DNA of 51,921 bases from Syntrophaceae bacterium UBA2251. GTDB taxonomy: Bacteria; Desulfobacterota; Syntrophia; Syntrophales; UBA2251. The notes below the pieces were generated by a model that worked only from the letters and a program-made list of their open reading frames with translations, had not been told where the DNA came from and did not search any database. Of the stretch, positions 24,951 through 33,533 are shown in pieces (position 1 is the stretch's first letter; each line of letters begins with the position of its first letter). The position numbers and the translations under genes are program-made. The DNA lies in the NCBI GenBank assembly GCA_002347815.1, contig DDXV01000039.1, positions 1 to 51,921 on the forward strand. The letters are read 5' to 3'.

Positions 24951-25972
24951 ATGAGCGCCTCCCTGGACGCCGCCCGTACGCGGGCGAACGCGGCCCGGTA
25001 CCGTCCCGGACAGCGGGCGGGACACTACGAAAGCTTCTTTCAGCGGGCCAACCACCCGGACCGGCCGCTGGCCTTCTGGATCCGTACACCCTGTTCAGCC
25101 CCGAGGATCGCCCGGAAGCGGCCCTGGGCGAGCTCTGGGCCGTCTTTTTCGACGGGGAACGGAACCGCCACTGGGCCGTCAAGCGGGAGGTCCCGATGGG
25201 AGACTGCCGGTTCGACGCCCAGGCCTTCTCCGTCCGCGTCGGCGAGGCCGTGCTGGGGCCCGGCCATCTCAAGGGCGCCGCGGCGTCGGGGGGCCACCAC
25301 CTTTCTTGGCAGCTCGCCTTCGACGGGGCCCAGCCCCCCCTCTTCCTCCTCCCGCTCGGCCTCTACAATACGGGATTTCCGAAGGCCAAGAGTCTCGTCG
25401 GCCTTCCCTTGGCGCGGTACCGGGGCTTCATCGCCGCGGACGACCGGCGGATTGAGATCGACGACTGGGTCGGCAGCCAGAACCACAACTGGGGACGGCG
25501 CCACACGGACCACTACGCGTGGGGGCAGGTGGCCGGCTTCGACACGCACCCGGAGAGCTTTCTCGAGGTGGCGACCGCGCGGATCCGCATCGGGCGCGTG
25601 TGGAGCCCCTTCCTGACGACCCTGGTCCTCCGCCACCGCGGCGAGGAGATTCGCATGAACAGCCTGCCCCGGATGCTCAGGGCCCGCGGGTCGTTCTGCT
25701 ACTTCCTCTGGAGCTTTCGTTCCGAGGACCGCCGGCACCGCGTGGAGGGAACGATCTCCGCGCCCCGGGAGGCCTTCGTCGGCCTGAACTACCTGAACCC
25801 GCCGGGGGGCAACAAGCACTGCCTGAACACCAAGATCGCCGCGTGCGAAATCAGGGTGACCGACAAGCGGGGCGGCGGCACGGCAACGCCGGACGTCCTG
25901 TTCACCCGGAACCGGGCCGCCTTTGAAATCCTCACGGACGAACGGGACCACGGGGTGGCGATCCAGGCGTAG
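24951..25972 (+). pseudogene. CrtC/AttH-like protein, broken by a one-base deletion
   Basis: The first 45 codons (to LAFWIR) and the following ~295 codons lie in different frames and belong to one protein of about 340 residues. Near 25084 the sequence reads ATC-CG-TAC; adding one base restores FWIRYTLFSPEDRPEAALG. The total length of 1022 bases is one short of a multiple of three. The protein resembles the lipocalin-fold CrtC/AttH (hydroxyneurosporene synthase-like) family: FWIRYTLF, LWAVFFDG, and GSQNHNWGRRHTDHYAW, the family's most conserved stretch. The role in this host is unknown. It is the first gene of an operon with an MBL hydrolase, a radical SAM protein and pyk. Confidence 0.7.
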
Positions 25973-25990
25973 GATCGGAAAGGATCTCCA

Positions 25991-27175
25991 ATGCGTGAAA
26001 AGGTGCTTCGAGCGGACGGACCCACCGGCAGCGGCCGGGTCGTCTCCTACCCGCTGGGGGATGGACGCCGTCTGTTTCTCATCCGGACCTACTGCCCGGA
26101 CCGGATCGGCCCCGGGCCGACCAACCTCTATCTCATCGAGGACGAGGCCCTCGTCCTCGTCGATACCGGCCTGCCCACGGACATGGCGAAGCAGTTCTTC
26201 TATTTCTGGCGGCGGCAGCCGATTCCGCACGGGATCGAGGCGCTGCCGGACGACTTCAGCGAGCGGGAGCTGACGAGCGCCCTCGCGCTCACCGGCCACC
26301 GGATCGAGGAGATTGACGCGATCGTCCTGACCCACGGGCACATGGACCATTACCTCCTGGGCCGGAAGATCGTGGCGCAGTCCAACGCCAGGGTGGCCGC
26401 CCATGTCTCCGACACCGTGATGATCTGCAACCCCTGGGGGATGGCCCGCTTCATGGCGGAACGCTGGCCGGTCCTGATGGCGATGGGCATGCCGCCGCCG
26501 GCGCACCGCCGGACGCCCGAGGCGCAGCGGCAGGTGCTCCGGATCGACCTCTCGCTCCGCGTCGACGAGCCGATCGCCGCGGACGGGCCCCTGACCGTCG
26601 GCGACGCCGTTTTCCCCCGCCTGACGGTCCGCCACTTCGCCGGCCACTCCCCGGGGGGCATCTGCCTGCTCGTCGACTCCGAGAACGGGGCCGGCCGGCG
26701 GATGCTCTGCGGCGACACCCTCCTGTACCCCATCACGCCGCACCCCGACGACCTGGTCGCCTATCTCCGGACCCTGAAGGCCATGAAGGCCCTTAAGGAC
26801 ATCTCCCTGACGCTCCCCGCCCACGGCAAGGCGATCCGGCGCCTGCCGGAGCGCCTGGAGGCGATCGAGCAGCATCACGAGCGCCGCCTGCGGCTCACCT
26901 ACGAGGCGTGCCGCCGGCCCCGCAGCATCTGGCAGATCGCCACGATGACCGGCTATTTCGACGTCCTCGTGGAACCGACGCAGTTCAACCCCCTGGCCGG
27001 CCAGGAGGCCTGGGTGCATGCCGAACTGCTGTATCTGGTGGGCGGGCTGCGCCGGACGCACATCCGGGAGGGGGTTCATTATTTCGAGAACTCGGGGGAG
27101 ACCTTCGCGGCGGTCTACGAACGCGTCCGGGAGTTGATCAACGACGAGCAGTCCACCCTTCTCACGAGACGATAG
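25991..27175 (+). CDS. MBL-fold metallo-hydrolase
   Basis: A 394-residue metallo-beta-lactamase-fold hydrolase. The metal motif THGHMDH (His115, His117, Asp119, His120) is complete; FAGHSPGG and LCGDTLLYP supply later ligands, and LTLPAHGKAI closes the site. The N-terminal part holds TNLYLIEDEALVLVDTGLP. The extra C-terminal 110 residues are helical, as in lactamase_B plus helical-tail proteins. It follows the CrtC/AttH-like gene by 18 bases. Substrate not identified. Confidence 0.88.
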   Translation: MREKVLRADGPTGSGRVVSYPLGDGRRLFLIRTYCPDRIGPGPTNLYLIEDEALVLVDTGLPTDMAKQFFYFWRRQPIPHGIEALPDDFSERELTSALALTGHRIEEIDAIVLTHGHMDHYLLGRKIVAQSNARVAAHVSDTVMICNPWGMARFMAERWPVLMAMGMPPPAHRRTPEAQRQVLRIDLSLRVDEPIAADGPLTVGDAVFPRLTVRHFAGHSPGGICLLVDSENGAGRRMLCGDTLLYPITPHPDDLVAYLRTLKAMKALKDISLTLPAHGKAIRRLPERLEAIEQHHERRLRLTYEACRRPRSIWQIATMTGYFDVLVEPTQFNPLAGQEAWVHAELLYLVGGLRRTHIREGVHYFENSGETFAAVYERVRELINDEQSTLLTRR

Positions 27176-27184
27176 GGCATTCCG

Positions 27185-28762
27185 ATGCTCCTCATCCACC
27201 CCCCGGTCGTGAAGCCGGCGGAACCGCCGGCGGGCATCGCCCGGCTCGCCGGGTCGCTCCGGTCGAACGGCGTCGCCTGTCACCTCTGGGACGCCAACCT
27301 GGAGGGCCTTCTGTCGCTGATGGCGTCGGCGGCGACGCCGGGGGAGCCGACGGACAACGACAACGCCTGGACGCGGCGGACGCGGCGGCACGCCGACGCG
27401 CACCTCTCCGCCCTCCGGCAGTGGCCCCTCTATCGGCAGCCCGCGCTCTACCAGCGCACCGTCCGCGACGTCAACCGCCTCCTCCATGCGGCCTCCCCCC
27501 CCGCCATCCGCATCAGCCTGAGCGATTACCGGGACGCCGGCCTCTCTCCGCTCAGGAGCCGCGATCTCGTGAGAGCGGCTGCGGAGCCGGAGCGCAATCC
27601 CTTCTTCCCCTTTTTTTCGGACCGCCTGACCCGGCTCGTCGAGACCCGGAACCCCGGCGCCGTCGGTTTTTCCCTGAACTACCTGAGCCAGGCGCTCTGC
27701 ACCTTCGCCATGATCGGGCACTTGAGGCGCCGGCATCCGGAGATCGAGATCGTCGTGGGCGGCAGCCTCGTCACCTCCTGGGCGCCCCACCTGAGAAACG
27801 GAAGCCCCCTGAGGGCGCTCGCGGACGACTGGATCGCCGGACCGGGCGAAGCGCCCCTTCTCGCCCGTCACGGCATCGCGGCGGGCGACGGTGCGGAATG
27901 GCGGCCGGACTATACCGGGCTGCCTCTCGCGGACTACCTATCCCCGGGGACGGTACTGCCCTTCAGCGCCTCGCGCGGCTGCTACTGGCGCCGGTGCTCC
28001 TTCTGCCCCGAGCAGGCGGAAAAGACCCCCTACCACCCTCTCACCGCCGCGCAGGTCCGGGCGCAGGTGGCCGACCTGCGCGACCGGACGCGACCCGCCC
28101 TCCTCCACTTTCTGGACAACGCCCTGAGTCCGGCCCTGCTCGGCGCCCTGGCGGACTGTCCGCCGGAGGTCCCCTGGTACGGCTTCACCCGCTTCACGCC
28201 GGAGCTGGCCCGGACGGAGTTCTGCCGCGCCCTCCGGCGGTCCGGCTGCGTCATGCTCCAACTGGGCCTCGAGTCCGGCGATCAGGGGGTGCTCGACAGC
28301 CTCGCGAAGGGCATCGACCTCGCGACCGTCTCGCGCTGCCTCACGAGCCTCCGGACGGCGGGGATCGCCGCCTACGTCTACCTCCTGTTCGGCGTCCCCG
28401 CCGAGACCCCGGACGCCGCGCGTCGCACCCTGGAATTCACCGTCCGCCACGCGGACCGGATCGGCTTTCTCAACCTCGCCATCTTCAACCTCCCCGTGCA
28501 GGGGCCGGAAACCGCCCCGCTGGAAACGGCGCCCTTCTACGAGGGCGACCTGTCCCTGTACCGCCGGTTCTCGCATCCCCGGGGCTGGAACCGCGCGGAC
28601 GTCAGGCGGTTTCTCGAACGGGAGTTCCGCCGCCATCCGGCCCTGACGCCCATCCTGCAACGCGATCCCCCGTTTTTCACCTCGAACCACGCCCCCTTTT
28701 TCGTCATGACGCCATCCCCGTCCCCTTCCCCCAACCCTTCCGGAAAGGAGCCCGAACCATGA
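27185..28762 (+). CDS. B12-binding-type radical SAM protein
   Basis: A 525-residue protein with an N-terminal cobalamin-binding-like region and a radical SAM core. The cluster site is SRGCYWRRCSFC (Cys266, Cys271, Cys274), a CX4CX2C spacing, one residue longer than the usual CX3CX2C. GGS in IVVGGSLVTSWAP (about 194-206) resembles the B12-binding fold's end; the core shows LGLESGDQGVLDSLAKG and YVYLLFGVPAETPDAA, both typical of Elp3/MiaB-type radical SAM proteins. The N-terminal DxHxxG motif for B12 is not obvious, so cobalamin binding is uncertain. Its stop overlaps the pyk start by four bases. Substrate unknown. Confidence 0.82.
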   Translation: MLLIHPPVVKPAEPPAGIARLAGSLRSNGVACHLWDANLEGLLSLMASAATPGEPTDNDNAWTRRTRRHADAHLSALRQWPLYRQPALYQRTVRDVNRLLHAASPPAIRISLSDYRDAGLSPLRSRDLVRAAAEPERNPFFPFFSDRLTRLVETRNPGAVGFSLNYLSQALCTFAMIGHLRRRHPEIEIVVGGSLVTSWAPHLRNGSPLRALADDWIAGPGEAPLLARHGIAAGDGAEWRPDYTGLPLADYLSPGTVLPFSASRGCYWRRCSFCPEQAEKTPYHPLTAAQVRAQVADLRDRTRPALLHFLDNALSPALLGALADCPPEVPWYGFTRFTPELARTEFCRALRRSGCVMLQLGLESGDQGVLDSLAKGIDLATVSRCLTSLRTAGIAAYVYLLFGVPAETPDAARRTLEFTVRHADRIGFLNLAIFNLPVQGPETAPLETAPFYEGDLSLYRRFSHPRGWNRADVRRFLEREFRRHPALTPILQRDPPFFTSNHAPFFVMTPSPSPSPNPSGKEPEP

Positions 28763-30162
28763 AAAAGACCAAGATCATCTGCACCATCGGCCCCGCCTGC
28801 GACAGCGCCGAGATGATCGAGAAGCTCATGCTGCACGGCATGGACTGCGCCCGGCTGAACTTCTCGCACGGCCTGGCGGAAGAGCACGTGGAGAAAATCC
28901 AGCTCTTGCGCGAGGTCTCGGAGCGGGTGGGAAAGCCCGTTCCCATCCTTCAGGACCTCGCCGGTCCGAAGATCCGCATCGGCCTCCTCCCGGAGGCGGG
29001 GGTGCGCCTCGTTCCCGGACAGACCTTCGTCCTGACGAGCCGGGAGATCCCGGGAAGCGAAGCGGCGGTTTCCCTCTCCTATCCGGATCTGCCCCGGGAG
29101 GTCCGCGAGGGGGACCGGCTGCTTCTGGCCGACGGCCTGATGGAGCTCGTCGTCGAGGATACCGACGGGACGGACATCCGGTGTTGCGTCATCACGGGAG
29201 GCGTCCTGACCTCGCACAAGGGCATCAACCTCCCGACGGGAACGATCCACGCCCCGGCCCTCACCGCCAAGGACCGGGAGGACCTCGCGGTCGGCCTGGC
29301 CCACGGCGTCGACTACGTCGCCCTGTCCTTCGTCCGCACGGCGGACGAGATCCGGACCGTCCAGGAACTGATCCGGAACCGGGGGCTGACCACCCCGGTC
29401 ATCGCCAAGATCGAGAAGCACGAGGCCCTGGAGGTGATCGAGGAGATCCTCGACGTGGCGGACGGCATCATGGTCGCCCGGGGCGATCTGGGGGTGGAGA
29501 TTCCCCTGGCCGAGGTTCCCCTCATCCAGAAAAAGCTCATTCATCTGGCCAATGTCCGGGGAAAGACGGTGATCACGGCCACTCAGATGCTGCGCTCCAT
29601 GATCGACTCCCCCCGCCCGACCCGGGCGGAGGCCACGGACGTGGCCAACGCCGTCCTGGACGGGACGGACGCGGTCATGCTCTCCGAAGAAACGGCGTCG
29701 GGGGATTATCCGGTGGAGGCGGTGGAATTCATGCTGAGGCTCATCGAGCGCGCCGAGACGGGCTATCCCTATGCGGATTTTCTCCAGGCCCAGCCGGATC
29801 CCGGGGTGTCCGCCGCCGTGGCCAAGGCGTCCTGCGTCCTCGCCAACCACCTCGGGGCGCGCTGCATCATCGCCCACAGCCAATCGGGTCTGACCGCCCG
29901 GGCCCTCGCCCGCTTCCGGCCGCGGCAGCCGATCATCGCCCTGTCCCCGAACGAGGAGACGGTCCGCCGGCTCGCCCTGGTCTGGGGTTGTCAGCCGATC
30001 CAGGTCCGGGATTTCAAGGACACGGACGACCTGATCGAAAAGGCCGCGCAGGCCGCCCTCGCCGCCGACCAGCTCGCCCCGGGCGAGCTCGCGGTGATTA
30101 CGCTGGGGCACCCCCTCTGGACGACCGGCTCGACCAACATGATCCGGGTGAAGCAGCTCTGA
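28759..30162 (+). CDS. pyk: Pyruvate kinase
   Basis: A 467-residue pyruvate kinase that makes ATP and pyruvate from phosphoenolpyruvate and ADP. Diagnostic pieces: TKIICTIGPACDS at the start, ARLNFSHG, DLAGPKIRIG, VIAKIEKHEAL (active-site signature with catalytic Lys), MVARGDLGVEI and TATQMLRSM. The length matches bacterial type II enzymes. The ATG overlaps the radical SAM stop (ATGA) and has AAAGGAG upstream, so translation is probably coupled. It is last in the operon started at 24951. Confidence 0.97.
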   Translation: MKKTKIICTIGPACDSAEMIEKLMLHGMDCARLNFSHGLAEEHVEKIQLLREVSERVGKPVPILQDLAGPKIRIGLLPEAGVRLVPGQTFVLTSREIPGSEAAVSLSYPDLPREVREGDRLLLADGLMELVVEDTDGTDIRCCVITGGVLTSHKGINLPTGTIHAPALTAKDREDLAVGLAHGVDYVALSFVRTADEIRTVQELIRNRGLTTPVIAKIEKHEALEVIEEILDVADGIMVARGDLGVEIPLAEVPLIQKKLIHLANVRGKTVITATQMLRSMIDSPRPTRAEATDVANAVLDGTDAVMLSEETASGDYPVEAVEFMLRLIERAETGYPYADFLQAQPDPGVSAAVAKASCVLANHLGARCIIAHSQSGLTARALARFRPRQPIIALSPNEETVRRLALVWGCQPIQVRDFKDTDDLIEKAAQAALAADQLAPGELAVITLGHPLWTTGSTNMIRVKQL

Positions 30163-30176
30163 AGGCGGCGGCGACC

Positions 30177-31691
30177 TCAGCCGAAAACCTGGTGGTTCAG
30201 CAGTTTCCAGGCTTCGCTGCGGACGAATTCCATCACCCGGTCGCCCTCGAAGCGGAGGATCCCCTCGCGGCCGAGATTGTGGAGGACCTCCCGGATGTCC
30301 TCGGGGTCCTTCCCCGTATAGCGGACCAGCTCCGTGACCGGGTCCTGCCCCCGGGCGAGGGGCCATTCCTTGAGAAAGTACAGGATCGCCATCAGTTCGA
30401 TCCAGGCCTCGGTCAGTTCCTCGAGCGCCTCGTTCGTATGCTTGATCCGGCGGGAAGACGCCTGCAGCATGAACATCGAGACGTCGTCGCTCTCCCGGAG
30501 CATCCGGTGAAAGGTCTCGCTGTCGATCACGGCGAGACAGCTGTCGGACGCCGCCTCGGCGGAGGCGGTCCGGGAGGCGTCGATCAGGGTGGCCATTTCC
30601 CCGAAATACTCCCCCGGCCCCATGTCGGTGAGGACCTTCTTGATCTGCCCGGCCTGCTTCTGCACCAGGATCCGCCCCTGCAGGATGTAGTACATCTCGC
30701 TCCCGGTGTCGCCCTCCCGAAAGACGAAGCTCCCTTTGGGATACACCCGGCCGAACCGGCGCAGGAGGCGTTCGTCGACCGATGGCCGGGCCTTCCCCGG
30801 CTTGAGGAGGGCCTTTTCCAAGAGCAGGATGTCCCGCCGCTGGTAGGATGCGATCAGCTCGGCGCAGAACAGCAGGATCAGGGCCACGTAAAAGACCCAG
30901 ATCACGAGGACGACGACCGCCTCGAGCCCTCCGAAGATCACGTGGTAGCGCGTGTAGTTGGCGACATACCAGGCGAAGAAGTGCTTCGCCACCTCCATCA
31001 GGGCCGAAAAAAGCAGGCTCCCCATCAGGGCCGCCCCCCAGGAGACCCGCGCGGTGGGCGTCGCCTTGTAGACGACGGTGAAGAAGGCGACCGTGATCGC
31101 GTAGGGCAGGATGTACCGGAACAGGACGCCGTGAAGCAGGGGGAGATAGGCAAAGCGCTCCATCAGCAGGGGCTGTCGCGCCAGGAGGCTCCACACATAC
31201 GCCAGGCCCACGCTCGCCCCGATGATGATCCAGCCCAGGAGGATCAGGGCGACGGCCAGGAGCTTCGACAGGACATAACTGCGCCGGACGTGCGAACGGA
31301 AAATGATGTTCAGCGCCGTTTCGATGGCGTTGAAGATCATGGCGGAAAACCAGACGAGACTGATGATCCCGACCCATCCCAGGATCTGGCGCTTCTGGTC
31401 GATCTGGCCGAGCTGTTCGAGGAGGCTCTGGGACAGGTAGGGGCTTACCCCCTGCGCCCCCTGAACGAGCTGCTGCTGGATCTGCGGATTCGAGCTGAAG
31501 ACGAGGCTCGCCATCAGAATGGTGAGGATGAACAGCGGGATGATGGAGAGGATGGCGTACAGGGCGATCGCCGCCGCCTGATTGGTGTCGCCGTTGATCT
31601 GATAATTCCGGAGCGTGTCCCGCAGGATGTCCCGTACGGTCGCGAACCCCAGGCGGAGACGTTTTATTTCCGGTTTTTCGTGCTTTTGCAT
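30177..31691 (-). CDS. YihY/BrkB membrane protein fused to a cyclic-nucleotide-binding domain
   Basis: A 504-residue fusion. Residues about 40-310 hold six hydrophobic segments of the YihY/virulence factor BrkB family, including YAILSIIPLFILTILMASLV and FGGLEAVVVLVIWVFYVA. Residues about 330-445 form a cNMP-binding domain: FREGDTGSEMYYILQGRILV, GPGEYFGEMATL and ASRTASAEAAS, where the phosphate-binding cassette normally has R-T/S-A. The last ~60 residues look helical with a winged-helix-like end. The ATG at 31691 has TCAGGAG only three bases away; a longer form from 31757 is possible. Family partners and ligand unknown; it could gate on cAMP or cGMP. Confidence 0.8.
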   Translation of the reverse strand: MQKHEKPEIKRLRLGFATVRDILRDTLRNYQINGDTNQAAAIALYAILSIIPLFILTILMASLVFSSNPQIQQQLVQGAQGVSPYLSQSLLEQLGQIDQKRQILGWVGIISLVWFSAMIFNAIETALNIIFRSHVRRSYVLSKLLAVALILLGWIIIGASVGLAYVWSLLARQPLLMERFAYLPLLHGVLFRYILPYAITVAFFTVVYKATPTARVSWGAALMGSLLFSALMEVAKHFFAWYVANYTRYHVIFGGLEAVVVLVIWVFYVALILLFCAELIASYQRRDILLLEKALLKPGKARPSVDERLLRRFGRVYPKGSFVFREGDTGSEMYYILQGRILVQKQAGQIKKVLTDMGPGEYFGEMATLIDASRTASAEAASDSCLAVIDSETFHRMLRESDDVSMFMLQASSRRIKHTNEALEELTEAWIELMAILYFLKEWPLARGQDPVTELVRYTGKDPEDIREVLHNLGREGILRFEGDRVMEFVRSEAWKLLNHQVFG

Positions 31692-31875
31692 ACGCTCCTG
31701 AAGGCCGTCGAAAATCGCGATCCCGCCGGCAGGGGCCTTCCCGGCCTGTTTTTGCATCGCGCGATCCCGAACGTCCGGGGCTGAGTTTTTAAACTATACC
31801 CGGACCGGACCTGTCAAGAGAAAAGGAGCCGCAATTCCTGTTGCAAACCGGAGGCCCTTGGGCTAGTTTGGCGCC

Positions 31876-33519
31876 ATGCGCATCCGGCTTCCGATCCTCC
31901 CCCTGTGCCTTGCCGCCCTGCTGGTCTGTTCGGCCGCCTGCGGGCAGCGCCCCTCTGAACCGGGCCCCGCCAAACCGGGCGCGGAAGCGCCCCCGGCCCA
32001 CGGCGACGTCATGGTCGAAGGCGCCATCGGCGACGCCTCCAACCTGATCCCCCTGCTCGCCTCCGACAGCGCCTCGCACGACATCGCGGGCCTGGTCTAC
32101 AACGGCCTCGTCAAATACGACAAGGACATCAACATCGTGGGCGACCTGGCCGAATCCTGGGAGATCGGCCGGGGGGGGCTCGAAATCACCTTTCACCTCC
32201 GCAAGGGGGTCCGCTGGCACGACGGCCGTCCGTTCACGGCGGAGGACGTCCTCTACACCTATCAGGTCACCATCGATCCCAAAACGCCCACGGCCTACGC
32301 CGGCGATTTCCTGCGGGTGAAAAAGGCCGAGGTCCTCGACCCCTACACCTTCCGCGTCCGCTACGACCGGCCCTTCGCCCCGGCCCTGATGAGCTGGGGG
32401 AGCGCCGTCCTGCCCAAACACCTCCTGGCGGGCCGGGACATCGCGCAGAGCCCGCTCGCCCGCCATCCCGTCGGCACGGGCCCCTATCGCTTCAAGGAAT
32501 GGGTGACGGGCCAGAAGATCGTTCTCACCGCCAATCCGGACTACTTCGAGGGGCGACCCTACATCGACGGCTACGTCCTCAGGATCATCCCCGACACGGC
32601 CACGATGTTTCTGGAGCTGCGGGCGGGCGGGATCGACCGCATGGGCCTGAGCCCCCTGCAGTACACCCGTCAGACGGAGACCCCCCTCTTCCGCCGCGAT
32701 TTCAACAAGTACCGCTACCTGTCCTTTTCCTACACCTACCTCGGGTACAACCTGAAGAACCCCCTCTTCGCCGATCTCAGGATTCGCAAGGCCATTGCCC
32801 ACGCCGTCAACAAGGACGAGATCATCCGGGGCGTGCTTCTGGGGCTGGGCCGGCCGGCGACGGGTCCCCTGAAACCCGGGACCTGGGCCTATAACCCGCG
32901 GGTGGAGCGGTATCCCTACGATCCGGGAAAGGCCCGGGCGCTCCTCGCCGAGGCGGGGTGGCGGGACCGGAACGGCGACGGGGTGCTGGACCGGGACGGC
33001 CGCCCCTTCCGCTTCGAAATCATCACGAACCAGGGCAACGATGTCCGGCAGAAGACGGCGGAGATCCTCCAGCGGCGCCTGGGCGAGGTCGGGATCGAGG
33101 TGAAGATCCGCGTCCTGGAGTGGGCCGCCTTCGTCAACGACTTCATCAACAAGCGCAAGTTCGACGCGACGATTCTGGGCTGGACGATTCCGATGGATCC
33201 CGATCTCTACGACGTCTGGCACTCGTCGAAAACCGGCCCGGAGGAACTCAACTTCATCTCGTACCGCAACCCCGAGGTGGACGCCCTGCTCGAACGGGGG
33301 CGAAGCACGTTTGACATGAAGCTGCGGAAGCGCTGCTACGACCGGATTCAGGAGATCCTCGCCGACGAACAGCCCTACCTCTTCCTCTACTGTCCCGACG
33401 CCCTGCCCATCATCCAGGCCCGCTTCCGGGGGATCCGGCCGGCCCCCCTCGGCATCGGCTACAATTTCATCCGGTGGTACGTGCCGCGCGGGGAACAGCG
33501 GCTGGTGATGACGCCGTAA
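31876..33519 (+). CDS. Peptide-binding ABC transporter substrate-binding lipoprotein
   Basis: A 547-residue family 5 solute-binding protein. The signal ends in Cys near residue 22 (LLVCSAACGQ), so it is probably a lipoprotein. The body shows GDLAESWEI, FHLRKGVRWHDGRPFTAEDVLYTY, VGTGPYRFKEW and FADLRIRKAIAHAVNKDEII, all typical of DppA/OppA-type proteins. It binds peptides or other solutes and would need an ABC permease encoded elsewhere; none lies nearby. It starts divergently from the YihY/BrkB gene. A weak TTGCAA/TAGTTT pair lies just upstream. Confidence 0.92.
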   Translation: MRIRLPILPLCLAALLVCSAACGQRPSEPGPAKPGAEAPPAHGDVMVEGAIGDASNLIPLLASDSASHDIAGLVYNGLVKYDKDINIVGDLAESWEIGRGGLEITFHLRKGVRWHDGRPFTAEDVLYTYQVTIDPKTPTAYAGDFLRVKKAEVLDPYTFRVRYDRPFAPALMSWGSAVLPKHLLAGRDIAQSPLARHPVGTGPYRFKEWVTGQKIVLTANPDYFEGRPYIDGYVLRIIPDTATMFLELRAGGIDRMGLSPLQYTRQTETPLFRRDFNKYRYLSFSYTYLGYNLKNPLFADLRIRKAIAHAVNKDEIIRGVLLGLGRPATGPLKPGTWAYNPRVERYPYDPGKARALLAEAGWRDRNGDGVLDRDGRPFRFEIITNQGNDVRQKTAEILQRRLGEVGIEVKIRVLEWAAFVNDFINKRKFDATILGWTIPMDPDLYDVWHSSKTGPEELNFISYRNPEVDALLERGRSTFDMKLRKRCYDRIQEILADEQPYLFLYCPDALPIIQARFRGIRPAPLGIGYNFIRWYVPRGEQRLVMTP

Positions 33520-33533
33520 GCCGGCGGAGGCCG

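Noticed and set aside
25040..27871. 943-codon open frame on the minus strand
   Set aside because: Antisense to the CrtC/AttH-like, MBL and radical SAM genes, which have clear motifs; no recognisable protein features.
28537..31377. 946-codon open frame on the minus strand
   Set aside because: Runs antisense to pyk and then in a wrong frame across the YihY/BrkB gene; low-complexity, no motifs.
31785..31817. TTGACA on the minus strand upstream of the YihY/BrkB gene
   Set aside because: The good TATAGT box lies only 13 bases away and the box at 17 bases (GTTTAA) is poor, so a promoter cannot be called.
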